The notes beneath the pieces were generated by a model, which saw only the letters and a list, made by a program, of their open reading frames with translations, was not told where the DNA came from and ran no database searches. The position numbers and the translations under genes are program-made. From Tateyamaria omphalii (GTDB taxonomy: Bacteria; Pseudomonadota; Alphaproteobacteria; Rhodobacterales; Rhodobacteraceae): a DNA stretch of 64,000 bases. The DNA lies in the NCBI RefSeq assembly GCF_019802125.1, contig NZ_JAHVHT010000003.1, forward strand, positions 62,001 through 126,000. Direction: 5' to 3'. Below are positions 9,027-16,334 of this stretch, one piece after another (within the stretch, counting starts at the first letter, position 1; every line of letters starts with the position of its first letter).

Positions 9027-9066
9027 AAATGCCCGCGAATCATGTCATGGTTTCGCGGGCATTTTT
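9027..9066 (+). terminator. Intrinsic terminator of ccr
   Basis: AAATGCCCGCGAA (9027-9039) and TTCGCGGGCATTT (9052-9064) form a 13-bp stem followed by T residues, 26 bases after the ccr stop codon. It is a strong rho-independent terminator that isolates ccr from the quorum-sensing genes. Confidence 0.92.
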
Positions 9067-9157
9067 GCGTTTTGAGCCGACTTGAAGGGGATCAATGGCT
9101 TAGAAAATGCCGCCTCACTATTTCTGGGGAGTAGAAATACGTGAATTTTCAGGCTGA

Positions 9158-9195
9158 GTTAACACATGCTATAGTTGTGTTAACCATTCATTAAC
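9158..9195 (+). promoter_or_regulatory. Inverted repeat overlapping a CtrA-type box upstream of the quorum-sensing genes
   Basis: GTTAACACA (9158-9166) and TGTGTTAAC (9176-9184) are perfect 9-bp arms around a 9-base centre. The right arm runs into TTAACCATTCATTAAC (9180-9195), which matches the alphaproteobacterial CtrA consensus TTAA-N7-TTAAC exactly. The next gene starts at 9217, so both elements lie where a promoter is expected. CtrA control of quorum sensing is known in some Rhodobacterales; binding here is inferred. Confidence 0.6.
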
Positions 9196-9216
9196 CACTC
9201 GAGAGTGAGTCTGACC

Positions 9217-9423
9217 ATGAAAAGTGACTGGATACTGGACGTTCTTACGGACCTTAAGACATTTGCCCGCGCCAACGACATGCCCGCCCTTGCCGAGCAG
9301 TTGGACGACACCGCAATCGTCGCAATGGCCGAGATCGCCGCGATGAAGGAAACAAGAGATGGTCAGCGTCACGACGGCGAGGCAGCCGTTGGAATCTATT
9401 TTGGAGGATTTGGAGCAAGCTGA
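9217..9423 (+). CDS. Small conserved ORF upstream of and overlapping luxR
   Basis: 68 residues from the ATG at 9217. Residues 1-45 (WILDVLTDLKTFARANDMPA and following) are a plausible amphipathic helical protein with several acidic residues. Its last 21 codons overlap the luxR start region in another frame, and this tail (Gly/Phe-rich) is probably not under strong selection. It lies directly behind the CtrA-like box, so it is the first gene of the luxRI transcript. I recall similar short ORFs near roseobacter luxR genes, but the function is unknown. Translation through it may couple luxR translation. Confidence 0.6.
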   Translation: MKSDWILDVLTDLKTFARANDMPALAEQLDDTAIVAMAEIAAMKETRDGQRHDGEAAVGIYFGGFGAS

Positions 9424-10090
9424 GGGGCTCGCCGCCCTACAGTCAGCATCCGAGGAAATACGCGACCACTATGGGGTCGATCACGTGGTGTATCACTGGG
9501 TCGATTCCGCCGGGGATCAATACGGTTGCGGAACCTATTCGGACGTATGGCGAGACCGGTATCTCGAGCAAAACTACCTGCGTGTCGATCCGGTTATTCT
9601 TGGGTGTTTTCAACGCTTTCACCCGGTCGATTGGAAACGGCTGGACTGGAGCAGCAAGCCCGCCCGCACGTTTCAGGCCGAAGCCATCGCTCACGGGGTC
9701 GGAAACCAGGGATTTTCTGTTCCAATACGGGGGCCGAACGGGCAGTTCGCACTCTTTACCGTCAGCCACTCATGCGACGATGACATGTGGGCCACATGGA
9801 CAGACGCGCACCGCCGCGATCTGATCCTGATCGCACACACGTTCAACGAAAAGGCGCTCGAATTCGAACCGGATCGTGCGCCCGAACAATCCCAGGCGCT
9901 CAGCCCGCGCGAGGTTGATGCGATGACCTTTCTGGCAATGGGATACAGCCGCGCACAGGTGGCCGACACGTTGTCGATCTCTGAGCACACCTTGCGCGTC
10001 TACATCGAAAGCGCCCGGTTCAAGCTGGGCGCGATGAACACGACGCACGCCGTTGCTCGGGCCATGAGCAGGGGATTGATCGTGGTATGA
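9359..10090 (+). CDS. luxR: LuxR-family acyl-homoserine lactone-responsive regulator
   Basis: 243 residues from the ATG at 9359, preceded by AAGGA. The N-terminal autoinducer-binding domain (about 10-165) keeps the signature Trp64, Tyr68 and Asp77 within WRDRYLEQNYLRVDPVI. A C-terminal GerE/LuxR helix-turn-helix spans about 175-240, beginning LSPREVDAMTFLAMGYS. It should bind an AHL made by the downstream LuxI and then activate or repress promoters with lux-box-like dyads. It overlaps the preceding small ORF by 65 bases and is followed after 115 bases by luxI. Confidence 0.93.
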   Translation: MVSVTTARQPLESILEDLEQAEGLAALQSASEEIRDHYGVDHVVYHWVDSAGDQYGCGTYSDVWRDRYLEQNYLRVDPVILGCFQRFHPVDWKRLDWSSKPARTFQAEAIAHGVGNQGFSVPIRGPNGQFALFTVSHSCDDDMWATWTDAHRRDLILIAHTFNEKALEFEPDRAPEQSQALSPREVDAMTFLAMGYSRAQVADTLSISEHTLRVYIESARFKLGAMNTTHAVARAMSRGLIVV

Positions 10091-10098
10091 CGGGGTGT

Positions 10099-10116
10099 GT
10101 TGCCGGTCACGGCAAC
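10099..10116. promoter_or_regulatory. Candidate lux-box-like dyad between luxR and luxI
   Basis: GTTGCCGGTCACGGCAAC is an 18-bp dyad with perfect 7-bp arms and a 4-base centre, 8 bases after the luxR stop codon and about 90 bases before the luxI ATG. LuxR/TraR-family sites are 18-20 bp dyads, so size and place fit. It could instead be a short terminator of luxR, but no T-run follows. Confidence 0.5.
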
Positions 10117-10205
10117 TCTCCGTACGATTGTATTTCTGGACGTTAACGCACGCATCGGTAGTCTTTTGGTCATGCCTGCCCCGGTCTGACAAGGAGTACC
10201 CAATA

Positions 10206-10841
10206 ATGCTGCGTTACGTGTATGCTGCCGATCTGAGCGATCACCCCAAACTTGCCCGCACCATGTTCCGCGATCGTGCGGACCAGTTTAAAACCCGGCT
10301 GGGCTGGGACGTGCACGTCGACAAGGACGGCTATGAACGTGACGAGTACGACGATCTGAACCCGCTCTACGTCATCTGGGAAGAGCCGGATGGCTCGCAC
10401 GGCGGCTCGATGCGGTTCCTGCCCACGACAGGCCGCACCATGGTCAACGAACACTTTGGCGATCTGATCTCCGGACCCATCACCAGCCCGGTTATCTGGG
10501 AGTGCACCCGCTTCTGCCTGACCCGCGGCGCGGGTAGCCATGTGGCTGCGGCGCTAATGCTGGGCGGCGGCGAAATCATGCAGAATTTCGGTATCGAACA
10601 CTTCGTGGGCGTGTTCGACGCGCGCATGGTGCGCATTTACCGTATGATCGGCTCATCCCCCGAAGTGTTGGGGAGTGCTGGCGAGGGCCGGGATCAGATC
10701 AGTGTGGGCCTGTGGCACTTCGACCAGCAGGCGGCGGCCGCTGTCGCTGACCGGGCAGGTGTTCCCATGGAGCGTTCACGCCACTGGTTCGACCTCGCCT
10801 TTGGCACGACATCACGCCGGGAACTCGCGCGCAGCGCCTGA
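10206..10841 (+). CDS. luxI: Acyl-homoserine lactone synthase
   Basis: 211 residues from the ATG at 10206, with AAGGAG about 10 bases upstream. It makes an AHL from S-adenosylmethionine and acyl-ACP. Family features are the N-terminal Arg/Phe/Trp/Asp pattern (ARTMFRDRADQF, LGWDVHVD), the core PLYVIWEE and GSMRFLPTTGRTM strands, and the ECTRFCLT segment in the middle, corresponding to the E-x-x-R motif. The length is usual for LuxI. Acyl chain length cannot be read from the sequence. The following helicase gene starts 41 bases later and could be co-transcribed. Confidence 0.93.
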   Translation: MLRYVYAADLSDHPKLARTMFRDRADQFKTRLGWDVHVDKDGYERDEYDDLNPLYVIWEEPDGSHGGSMRFLPTTGRTMVNEHFGDLISGPITSPVIWECTRFCLTRGAGSHVAAALMLGGGEIMQNFGIEHFVGVFDARMVRIYRMIGSSPEVLGSAGEGRDQISVGLWHFDQQAAAAVADRAGVPMERSRHWFDLAFGTTSRRELARSA

Positions 10842-10882
10842 TCCCGCTGGCACCTGCCGCGCCCCGGATATAGGGTCGCGGC

Positions 10883-12412
10883 ATGTCCACCGCCCTTGCC
10901 CTTTCCGACGATCAGGCGTCCGCCTTCGACACCGTGACCGAGATGTTGCGCGGCGCTGGCATTGACCTGGACGACTCTCTGCTCACGCCGCCGAAATCCT
11001 CGGCCACCTCCGTTATGGCGATCACGGGCAAAGCAGGCTCGGGCAAAACACTGCTTCTCTCCGAGCTCTACAAAGCGCTTGAAGCGGCAGGGGTCGAGGT
11101 TGTGTCGGGGGACTACGAGTCCCGCAGACGCAAGGACCGCCGGACACTTGCCATCCTCGCCCCCACGAACAAGGCGGCCAGCGTTTTGCGCTTCCGCGGC
11201 GTGCCCGCCACCACGATCCACCGCATCCTTTACACCCCTGTTTACGACCCCGAATACGAACGCATCGCCGAATGGCTTGCAGGCAACGGCGACCGGCCCA
11301 AGGTCGAGGGGCTGACGGACGAGGCGCTCGACCGCGCGCATGCCTTTTACCAGACCAACAAGTCGATTCCCGGAGCCCTCGCTGCGGCTGGTCTGCGCGG
11401 CAGCGACTTCATCACCGGCTGGAAACGGCGCGAGGAGCCGCTGGATATCGGTTTCATCGACGAAGCCTCCATGCTCGACGACAAGCAGTTCGAAGACCTC
11501 AAGGACATCTTTCCGACCTTGCTTCTGTTTGGCGATCCTGCGCAGCTTGCACCGGTCAATCAGTCCGGCGCGATGGTCTTCGACAAGCTGCCGGAAAAAC
11601 GGGTGATGAATCTGGGCCGCATCCACCGGCAGGCGGCGGACAACCCGATCCTCGACCTCGCCCACGCGCTTGCCGACCCGCAAGTCGATTTCTACCGCTT
11701 CGAGAAGATGGTTGAGGAGGCGGCCAGCAAAGACGACCGCGTTGTCTGGGGGCAGCGGGTCGAAGTGGACCTGATGGCCCGTAGCCCTGTTCTTGTTTGG
11801 CGCAACGCCACGCGCATCAGGCTGATCAATGCGTTCCGCGCCGTCTACGACGCCCCCGAAGATCGCCTGATCGAAGGCGAGCCGCTGATCTGCGACGGCC
11901 TGGAATTACCGTTGAAACACCGCAAGAAGCGGCTCGATCTTGAAGCGCGCGGACTGATCAAGGGCGCGCAGGTCGTCTATCTGGGCGAGGGGCGCAAGCC
12001 GGGTTTCTCCCGTTTGCATGTCATCGGCGCCGAGGACCCGCAGGTGTCAGCGGCGTCCATCGTGAAGATAGAAAAACCCGACGAAGAAGAGCCCTTTATC
12101 CCCTACGCGGCCCGTATGGGGGCAACATTTCTCCATGGTGCGGCGGTAACGATCCACAAGGCGCAGGGGTCGCAGTGGGAAACGGTCCAGGTCTTCGCCC
12201 CCGACCTCTACGCCGCGGCGCGGATGAACCGGACCGAGGCGGGGCAACCCTTGTGGAAGCGTCTGGCCTATGTCGCGATCACACGCGCGCAGGATCGGTT
12301 GATCTGGGTTGTGCGCAACAGACTGTCAAAGCCGACAGGACCTTTGCGGGTCGATGACCTGCGCAGCGTACCTGCGGCCAAGCTGACGCTCGCATCCGAA
12401 GATCCGGCGTAG
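10883..12412 (+). CDS. RecD-like superfamily 1 ATP-dependent DNA helicase
   Basis: 509 residues. SF1 helicase motifs appear in order: Walker A GKAGSGKT at residues 49-56, an APTNKAA motif Ia near 95, Walker B-type GFIDEASM, GDPAQLAPV (motif III), and the C-terminal UvrD-like motifs TIHKAQGSQWE and YVAITRAQDRLIW (motif VI). This matches AAA_30/UvrD_C_2 RecD-like helicases common in alphaproteobacteria, not full-length RecD2, because the N-terminal domain is short. It is likely a DNA repair or replication accessory helicase. It starts 41 bases after luxI. Confidence 0.88.
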   Translation: MSTALALSDDQASAFDTVTEMLRGAGIDLDDSLLTPPKSSATSVMAITGKAGSGKTLLLSELYKALEAAGVEVVSGDYESRRRKDRRTLAILAPTNKAASVLRFRGVPATTIHRILYTPVYDPEYERIAEWLAGNGDRPKVEGLTDEALDRAHAFYQTNKSIPGALAAAGLRGSDFITGWKRREEPLDIGFIDEASMLDDKQFEDLKDIFPTLLLFGDPAQLAPVNQSGAMVFDKLPEKRVMNLGRIHRQAADNPILDLAHALADPQVDFYRFEKMVEEAASKDDRVVWGQRVEVDLMARSPVLVWRNATRIRLINAFRAVYDAPEDRLIEGEPLICDGLELPLKHRKKRLDLEARGLIKGAQVVYLGEGRKPGFSRLHVIGAEDPQVSAASIVKIEKPDEEEPFIPYAARMGATFLHGAAVTIHKAQGSQWETVQVFAPDLYAAARMNRTEAGQPLWKRLAYVAITRAQDRLIWVVRNRLSKPTGPLRVDDLRSVPAAKLTLASEDPA

Positions 12413-12433
12413 GGTGCGCGTTCACTGCGCACC
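12413..12433. terminator. Short stem-loop between convergent helicase and TIGR02186 genes
   Basis: GGTGCGC (12413-12419) and GCGCACC (12427-12433) with a 7-base loop, starting directly after the helicase stop codon and ending 6 bases before the convergent gene's stop. There is no T-run on either strand, so bidirectional termination is only suggested. Confidence 0.4.
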
Positions 12434-12438
12434 GGTCT

Positions 12439-13191
12439 CTAGTTGCGCAGCAATGAAAAGGCGGCGGAGGCGGTCCAGCCCGCCGCAATGGCGATGGCGA
12501 GCGACATGATCCCATACCAGAACGGGTTCTCTCGGCTCAGAGTGAACAACCACCGCTCCAAACCCACTTTGCGCACGTCGATGGCAGTCTCGTAGCTGGC
12601 CACAACCTGTCCGTCGCGTGTCAGGAAGATCCGGGTTTCATAAGCCCCTTCGGTCAGTGCCGCAGGCAGCCGGATGCGCGTGCGAAACAGCGTATCCTCG
12701 TCAACAACGACGGTATCCTCGAGCAATTGGTAGGCGCCAGCATCCGTATTGATGCGGATCAGGGCCGTGACATAGGCGCTTGCATCCAGCACCGTGTTCG
12801 GCGTCTCAACCCCCCGCAACATGCTAGGGACAGAGACCTTGTGCTCCAGGTTGTCCCGAACACCCAGTACGTCGTCCAGAGGAGAGCTTGTGGCCACGGC
12901 GTAGAAGCTGGGGGCGCCATCGATCTCAACCGCATCCGTATTGACCCAGATCCCAAACCGGCGCTCCTTGCGGCGGACGGTGATGGGCTCTGGTGGGCCG
13001 GCAATGGTCACAATGACACCCAGTTCGCCCTCGGGGATCGGGGTTTCTCGTTTCACCGCGCCAAAGATCAGGATTTCCGAACCGTCAAAGCTGGTGGTGA
13101 TTGCCACTTCGTCCTGGCTTAGCCCCAGTACAACCTCTTCGGCCCGCACGGGCAGGGCGAAGAGCAGAGCGATGAGCAGCCAGCGCAGCAT
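12439..13191 (-). CDS. TIGR02186 family (Alph_Pro_TM) membrane-anchored protein
   Basis: 250 residues: an N-terminal signal peptide (MLRWLLIALLFALPVRA), an exported beta-rich region with EEVVLGLSQDEVAITTSFDG at its start, and one C-terminal membrane segment (about residues 222-245). This is the architecture of the alphaproteobacterial TIGR02186 family, usually found beside TauE/SafE exporters as here. Its ATG overlaps the stop of the TauE gene by one base (TGATG), so translation is probably coupled. The molecular role is unknown; a periplasmic partner of the exporter is a reasonable inference. Confidence 0.88.
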   Translation of the reverse strand: MLRWLLIALLFALPVRAEEVVLGLSQDEVAITTSFDGSEILIFGAVKRETPIPEGELGVIVTIAGPPEPITVRRKERRFGIWVNTDAVEIDGAPSFYAVATSSPLDDVLGVRDNLEHKVSVPSMLRGVETPNTVLDASAYVTALIRINTDAGAYQLLEDTVVVDEDTLFRTRIRLPAALTEGAYETRIFLTRDGQVVASYETAIDVRKVGLERWLFTLSRENPFWYGIMSLAIAIAAGWTASAAFSLLRN

Positions 13192-14108
13192 CAGTGCCCC
13201 TCCACCGCGCCGACGGAATACAGTTCGGATGGCATCAGCAGCAGATCAAGGGCGAGCTTGCCGCAGACGGCCAGCACCATCAGCGCCAGCAGAATACGCA
13301 ATTGCTCCGCCTTCATCCGCACACCGATCCGCGTGCCGATTTGCGCGCCGATCACGCCTCCGACCAAAAGCAGAACCGCCAGCACCACATCCACAGTGTA
13401 GTTCGTGGTGGCGTGCAACATGGTGGTGAAGGCGGTGACAAAGATGATCTGGAACAGGGATGTGCCCACAACCACCTTGGTCGGCATGCCCAGCAGGTAG
13501 ATCATCGCAGGCACCATGATGAACCCGCCACCAACGCCCATGATGGCGGCCAGCACACCCACACTCAGCCCAACCAGCAGCGGTGGGATGACCGAGATGT
13601 AAAGCCCTGAGACCCGGAACCGCATCTTGAAGGGTAGCTTGTGGATCAACCCATGCTTCTTGCGCGTGGGGATCGCCGTGCCCTTGGCCGTCTTGCGGAT
13701 CGCATTCAGGCTTTCCACGAACATCAGCGCGCCGATCACGCCAAGGAAAACCACGTAACACAAGCGCACGAGCAGATCGACCTGACCGAGCGACTTGAGA
13801 TAGTTGAACAAGAGCACGCCCAGTGCTGCCCCTATGAGGCCACCTATCAGCAGCACCGTTCCCATCCTCAGATCGACCGTCTTGCGCCTGAGATGCGCCA
13901 ATACGCCCGAGAAAGAGGAGGCCACGATCTGGTTGGCTTCGGTCGCAACGGCCACGGCGGGCGGGATGCCGATGAAGAACAACAGCGGGGTCATCAGGAA
14001 CCCGCCACCGACGCCAAACATACCCGAAAGAATGCCCACCATACCGCCCAAGCCCAAAAGCAGGAACGCGTTGACCGATACCTCGGCGATGGGCAGGTAG
14101 ATTTGCAT
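13191..14108 (-). CDS. TauE/SafE family sulfite or organosulfonate exporter
   Basis: 305 residues from the ATG at 14108; a GTG two codons upstream (14114) is an alternative start. It has about eight membrane segments and the two repeated family motifs, GILSGMFGVGGGFLMTPLL near residue 25 and VGVLAAIMGVGGGFIMVPAM near residue 180. TauE/SafE proteins export sulfite, sulfoacetate or related anions across the inner membrane. No sulfonate catabolic genes are nearby, so the substrate is not determined. It is followed with a one-base overlap by its TIGR02186 partner. Confidence 0.88.
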   Translation of the reverse strand: MQIYLPIAEVSVNAFLLLGLGGMVGILSGMFGVGGGFLMTPLLFFIGIPPAVAVATEANQIVASSFSGVLAHLRRKTVDLRMGTVLLIGGLIGAALGVLLFNYLKSLGQVDLLVRLCYVVFLGVIGALMFVESLNAIRKTAKGTAIPTRKKHGLIHKLPFKMRFRVSGLYISVIPPLLVGLSVGVLAAIMGVGGGFIMVPAMIYLLGMPTKVVVGTSLFQIIFVTAFTTMLHATTNYTVDVVLAVLLLVGGVIGAQIGTRIGVRMKAEQLRILLALMVLAVCGKLALDLLLMPSELYSVGAVEGH

Positions 14109-14232
14109 GAGCACTGTTAGGACGGGGGCGGATGGGAAATCAAGATGTCATGCCGCCCCGCAGCGAACTGGGGCTAAGTTTGTGGGCAAACTGGATATAT
14201 TGTGTGGCGCACAATATGCGTGCACCACACAG

Positions 14233-15207
14233 TTACCGCTCTTTTACATAAGGCTCGCCGCCGGCGCGCGGCGGGATCGCCTTGCCCACGAACCCAGCCA
14301 GAATCACCACGGTCAGGATGTAGGGAAGCGCATCCAGCAATTGGACCTGCACGCGGAATCCCAGGGCGCCTTCGATGATGTCGGGCCGCAGCGCTATCGC
14401 TTGCAGGTAGCCGAACAGCAGCGTCGCCCAAAGCGCGTGCCAGGGGCGCCACTTGGCGAAGATCAACGCCGCCAGCGCGATGAACCCGCGACCGGCCGTC
14501 ATGTCCTTGACGAAACCCGCTTGCAGGCCGGTCGCAAGGTATGCCCCTGCGATACCGCACAGCATACCGCAAATACCCACCGCCACGAACCGCAGTCCAA
14601 CGACAGATACACCCGCCGTGTCCACGGCGGCGGGGTTCTCACCTACCGCGCGCAGGCGCAGGCCAAAGCGGGTGCGGAACAGCAGCCACCAAGTGCCGGG
14701 CACGGCCAGCAGCGCCACGTAAACAAGGATCGAATGACCCGAGATCAGCTCGGCATAGATCGGTCCGATGAATGGCACACTGCGCGCCGCCTCGGCAAAG
14801 GGCAGGATGATCGGCTCGAACCGCCCGCCGCCAATCAGCGACGGGGTGCGCCCGCCTTGCTGGAACCAGTCCTGCGCAATCAGAACGGTCAGACCCGCCG
14901 CAAGAAAGTTGATGGCAACGCCAGAGATCAGTTGGTTGCCGCGAAAGGTGATTGAGGCAAGGCCGTGGATACCGGACAGTGCCATCGAAGCCGCAATGCC
15001 CGCCAGCAGACCCAACCAGACCGATCCAGACATCGCAGCGACCGCCGCCGAGAAGAAGGCGGCAAACAGCATCTTGCCTTCTAGGCCAATGTCAAAGATG
15101 CCAGCTCGTTCGGAGAAGAGCCCCGCCAGACAGGCCAACAAAAGTGGCGTAGCCAGACGCACGGTCGAGTCGAGGACAGAAAGGTCGAACAGGGCGAGAA
15201 AATCCAT
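14233..15207 (-). CDS. Nucleoside-type ABC transporter permease 2
   Basis: 324 residues with about nine membrane segments of the BPD_transp_2 family. Visible are LFSERAGIFDIGLEGKMLF near the N-terminus and GENPAAVDTAGVSVVGLRF near residue 180, conserved in permeases that work with BMP-family binding proteins (YufQ/NupQ, RnsD type). It begins 5 bases after the stop of the other permease. It is the last gene of a four-gene importer operon, probably for nucleosides or purine-related compounds. Confidence 0.9.
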   Translation of the reverse strand: MDFLALFDLSVLDSTVRLATPLLLACLAGLFSERAGIFDIGLEGKMLFAAFFSAAVAAMSGSVWLGLLAGIAASMALSGIHGLASITFRGNQLISGVAINFLAAGLTVLIAQDWFQQGGRTPSLIGGGRFEPIILPFAEAARSVPFIGPIYAELISGHSILVYVALLAVPGTWWLLFRTRFGLRLRAVGENPAAVDTAGVSVVGLRFVAVGICGMLCGIAGAYLATGLQAGFVKDMTAGRGFIALAALIFAKWRPWHALWATLLFGYLQAIALRPDIIEGALGFRVQVQLLDALPYILTVVILAGFVGKAIPPRAGGEPYVKER

Positions 15208-15212
15208 CGTGC

Positions 15213-16331
15213 TTACTCCGCCGGTTCAACCGATTTGGACGTACGCGCGGTGCGCGCCGCAAGGAACATCCGTTCAAGCGGCATCCGCACCATGTTGTCG
15301 AGCGCGCCGGTAAACAGGATCACCAGCGCCTGGATCACCACGATCAACTCCCGTGGGATCGATGTCCAAAGCGCCAGTTCCGCCCCGCCTTGATACAGGA
15401 AGCCAAACAGGATCGCTGCCAGGAACACCCCGAACGGGTGGCTGCGACCCATCAGCGCCACGGCGATGCCGATGAAGCCGGCACCTTCAACCGCGTTCAG
15501 GACCAGTCGCTCCGCCTCGCCCATCACGTTGTTGATGGCCATCATCCCCGCCAGCGCACCCGAGATCAGCATCGCGACCATGGTGATCCGCACGGCACCG
15601 ATACCCGCATATTTCGCAGCCCGGCCAGACTTGCCATAAGACCGGATTTCAAGGCCCAGTGGCGTGCGCCAGATCAACAGCCAAACAAGGACACAGGCGA
15701 CAATGGCGATCAGCAGTGACACATTGGCCGGTGCCGCTTTCGAGAAGTTGATCCCGATGGGGGCCAGCACCTCATGCAGGTTGGGCAAATGCACCGCTTC
15801 GGGAAAGCGAGCCGTGGCCGGGTCCATCGCACCTTGTGGGCGCAGCTGGTTCACCAGCATGTAATTCAGGACAGCCGCCGCGATGAAGTTGAACATGATA
15901 GTGGTGATCACGATATGGCTGCCGCGCTTGGCTTGCAGGTAGGCCGGAATGGCGGCCCAAAGTGCCCCGAACACAGCCGCCCCAAGGGCCGCAGCCAGCA
16001 AGGCAACGGTCCAATGCGGCCAAGGGATGAACAGCAATACCAGCGCCACGCCAAGCCCGCCCAACATGGCCTGCCCCTCGCCGCCGATGTTGAACAGTCC
16101 GGCGTGAAAGGCCACGGATACGGCCAGCCCCGTGAACATGAAATTCGTGGCGTAATACAGGGTATAGCCCCAGCCATAGCTGGACCCGAGCGCGCCTGTG
16201 ACCATCAGGTTCACGGCGGCCACAGGGTCTTCGCCAATGGCAAGGATCACAAGTGCCGATAGGATCGCGGCCAGGATCAGGGAAATCAGCGGAACAAGGA
16301 TCACCTCGGCCCATTTTGGCATCACATCCAT
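15213..16331 (-). CDS. Nucleoside-type ABC transporter permease 1
   Basis: 372 residues, multi-spanning BPD_transp_2 permease. The characteristic AGLFNIGGEGQAMLGGLG segment (near residue 82) is the EAA-like loop of the YufP/NupP class, and GKSGRAAKYAGI (near residue 232) matches the second conserved cytoplasmic loop. It starts 3 bases after the ABC ATPase stop, so the genes are coupled. It forms the heterodimeric channel with the next permease. Confidence 0.9.
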   Translation of the reverse strand: MDVMPKWAEVILVPLISLILAAILSALVILAIGEDPVAAVNLMVTGALGSSYGWGYTLYYATNFMFTGLAVSVAFHAGLFNIGGEGQAMLGGLGVALVLLFIPWPHWTVALLAAALGAAVFGALWAAIPAYLQAKRGSHIVITTIMFNFIAAAVLNYMLVNQLRPQGAMDPATARFPEAVHLPNLHEVLAPIGINFSKAAPANVSLLIAIVACVLVWLLIWRTPLGLEIRSYGKSGRAAKYAGIGAVRITMVAMLISGALAGMMAINNVMGEAERLVLNAVEGAGFIGIAVALMGRSHPFGVFLAAILFGFLYQGGAELALWTSIPRELIVVIQALVILFTGALDNMVRMPLERMFLAARTARTSKSVEPAE

Positions 16332-16334
16332 GTC

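Noticed and set aside
10141-10160. A TTAAC half-site near luxI as a second CtrA box
   Set aside because: Only one half-site (TTAACG) is present; no partner TTAA at the required N7 spacing.
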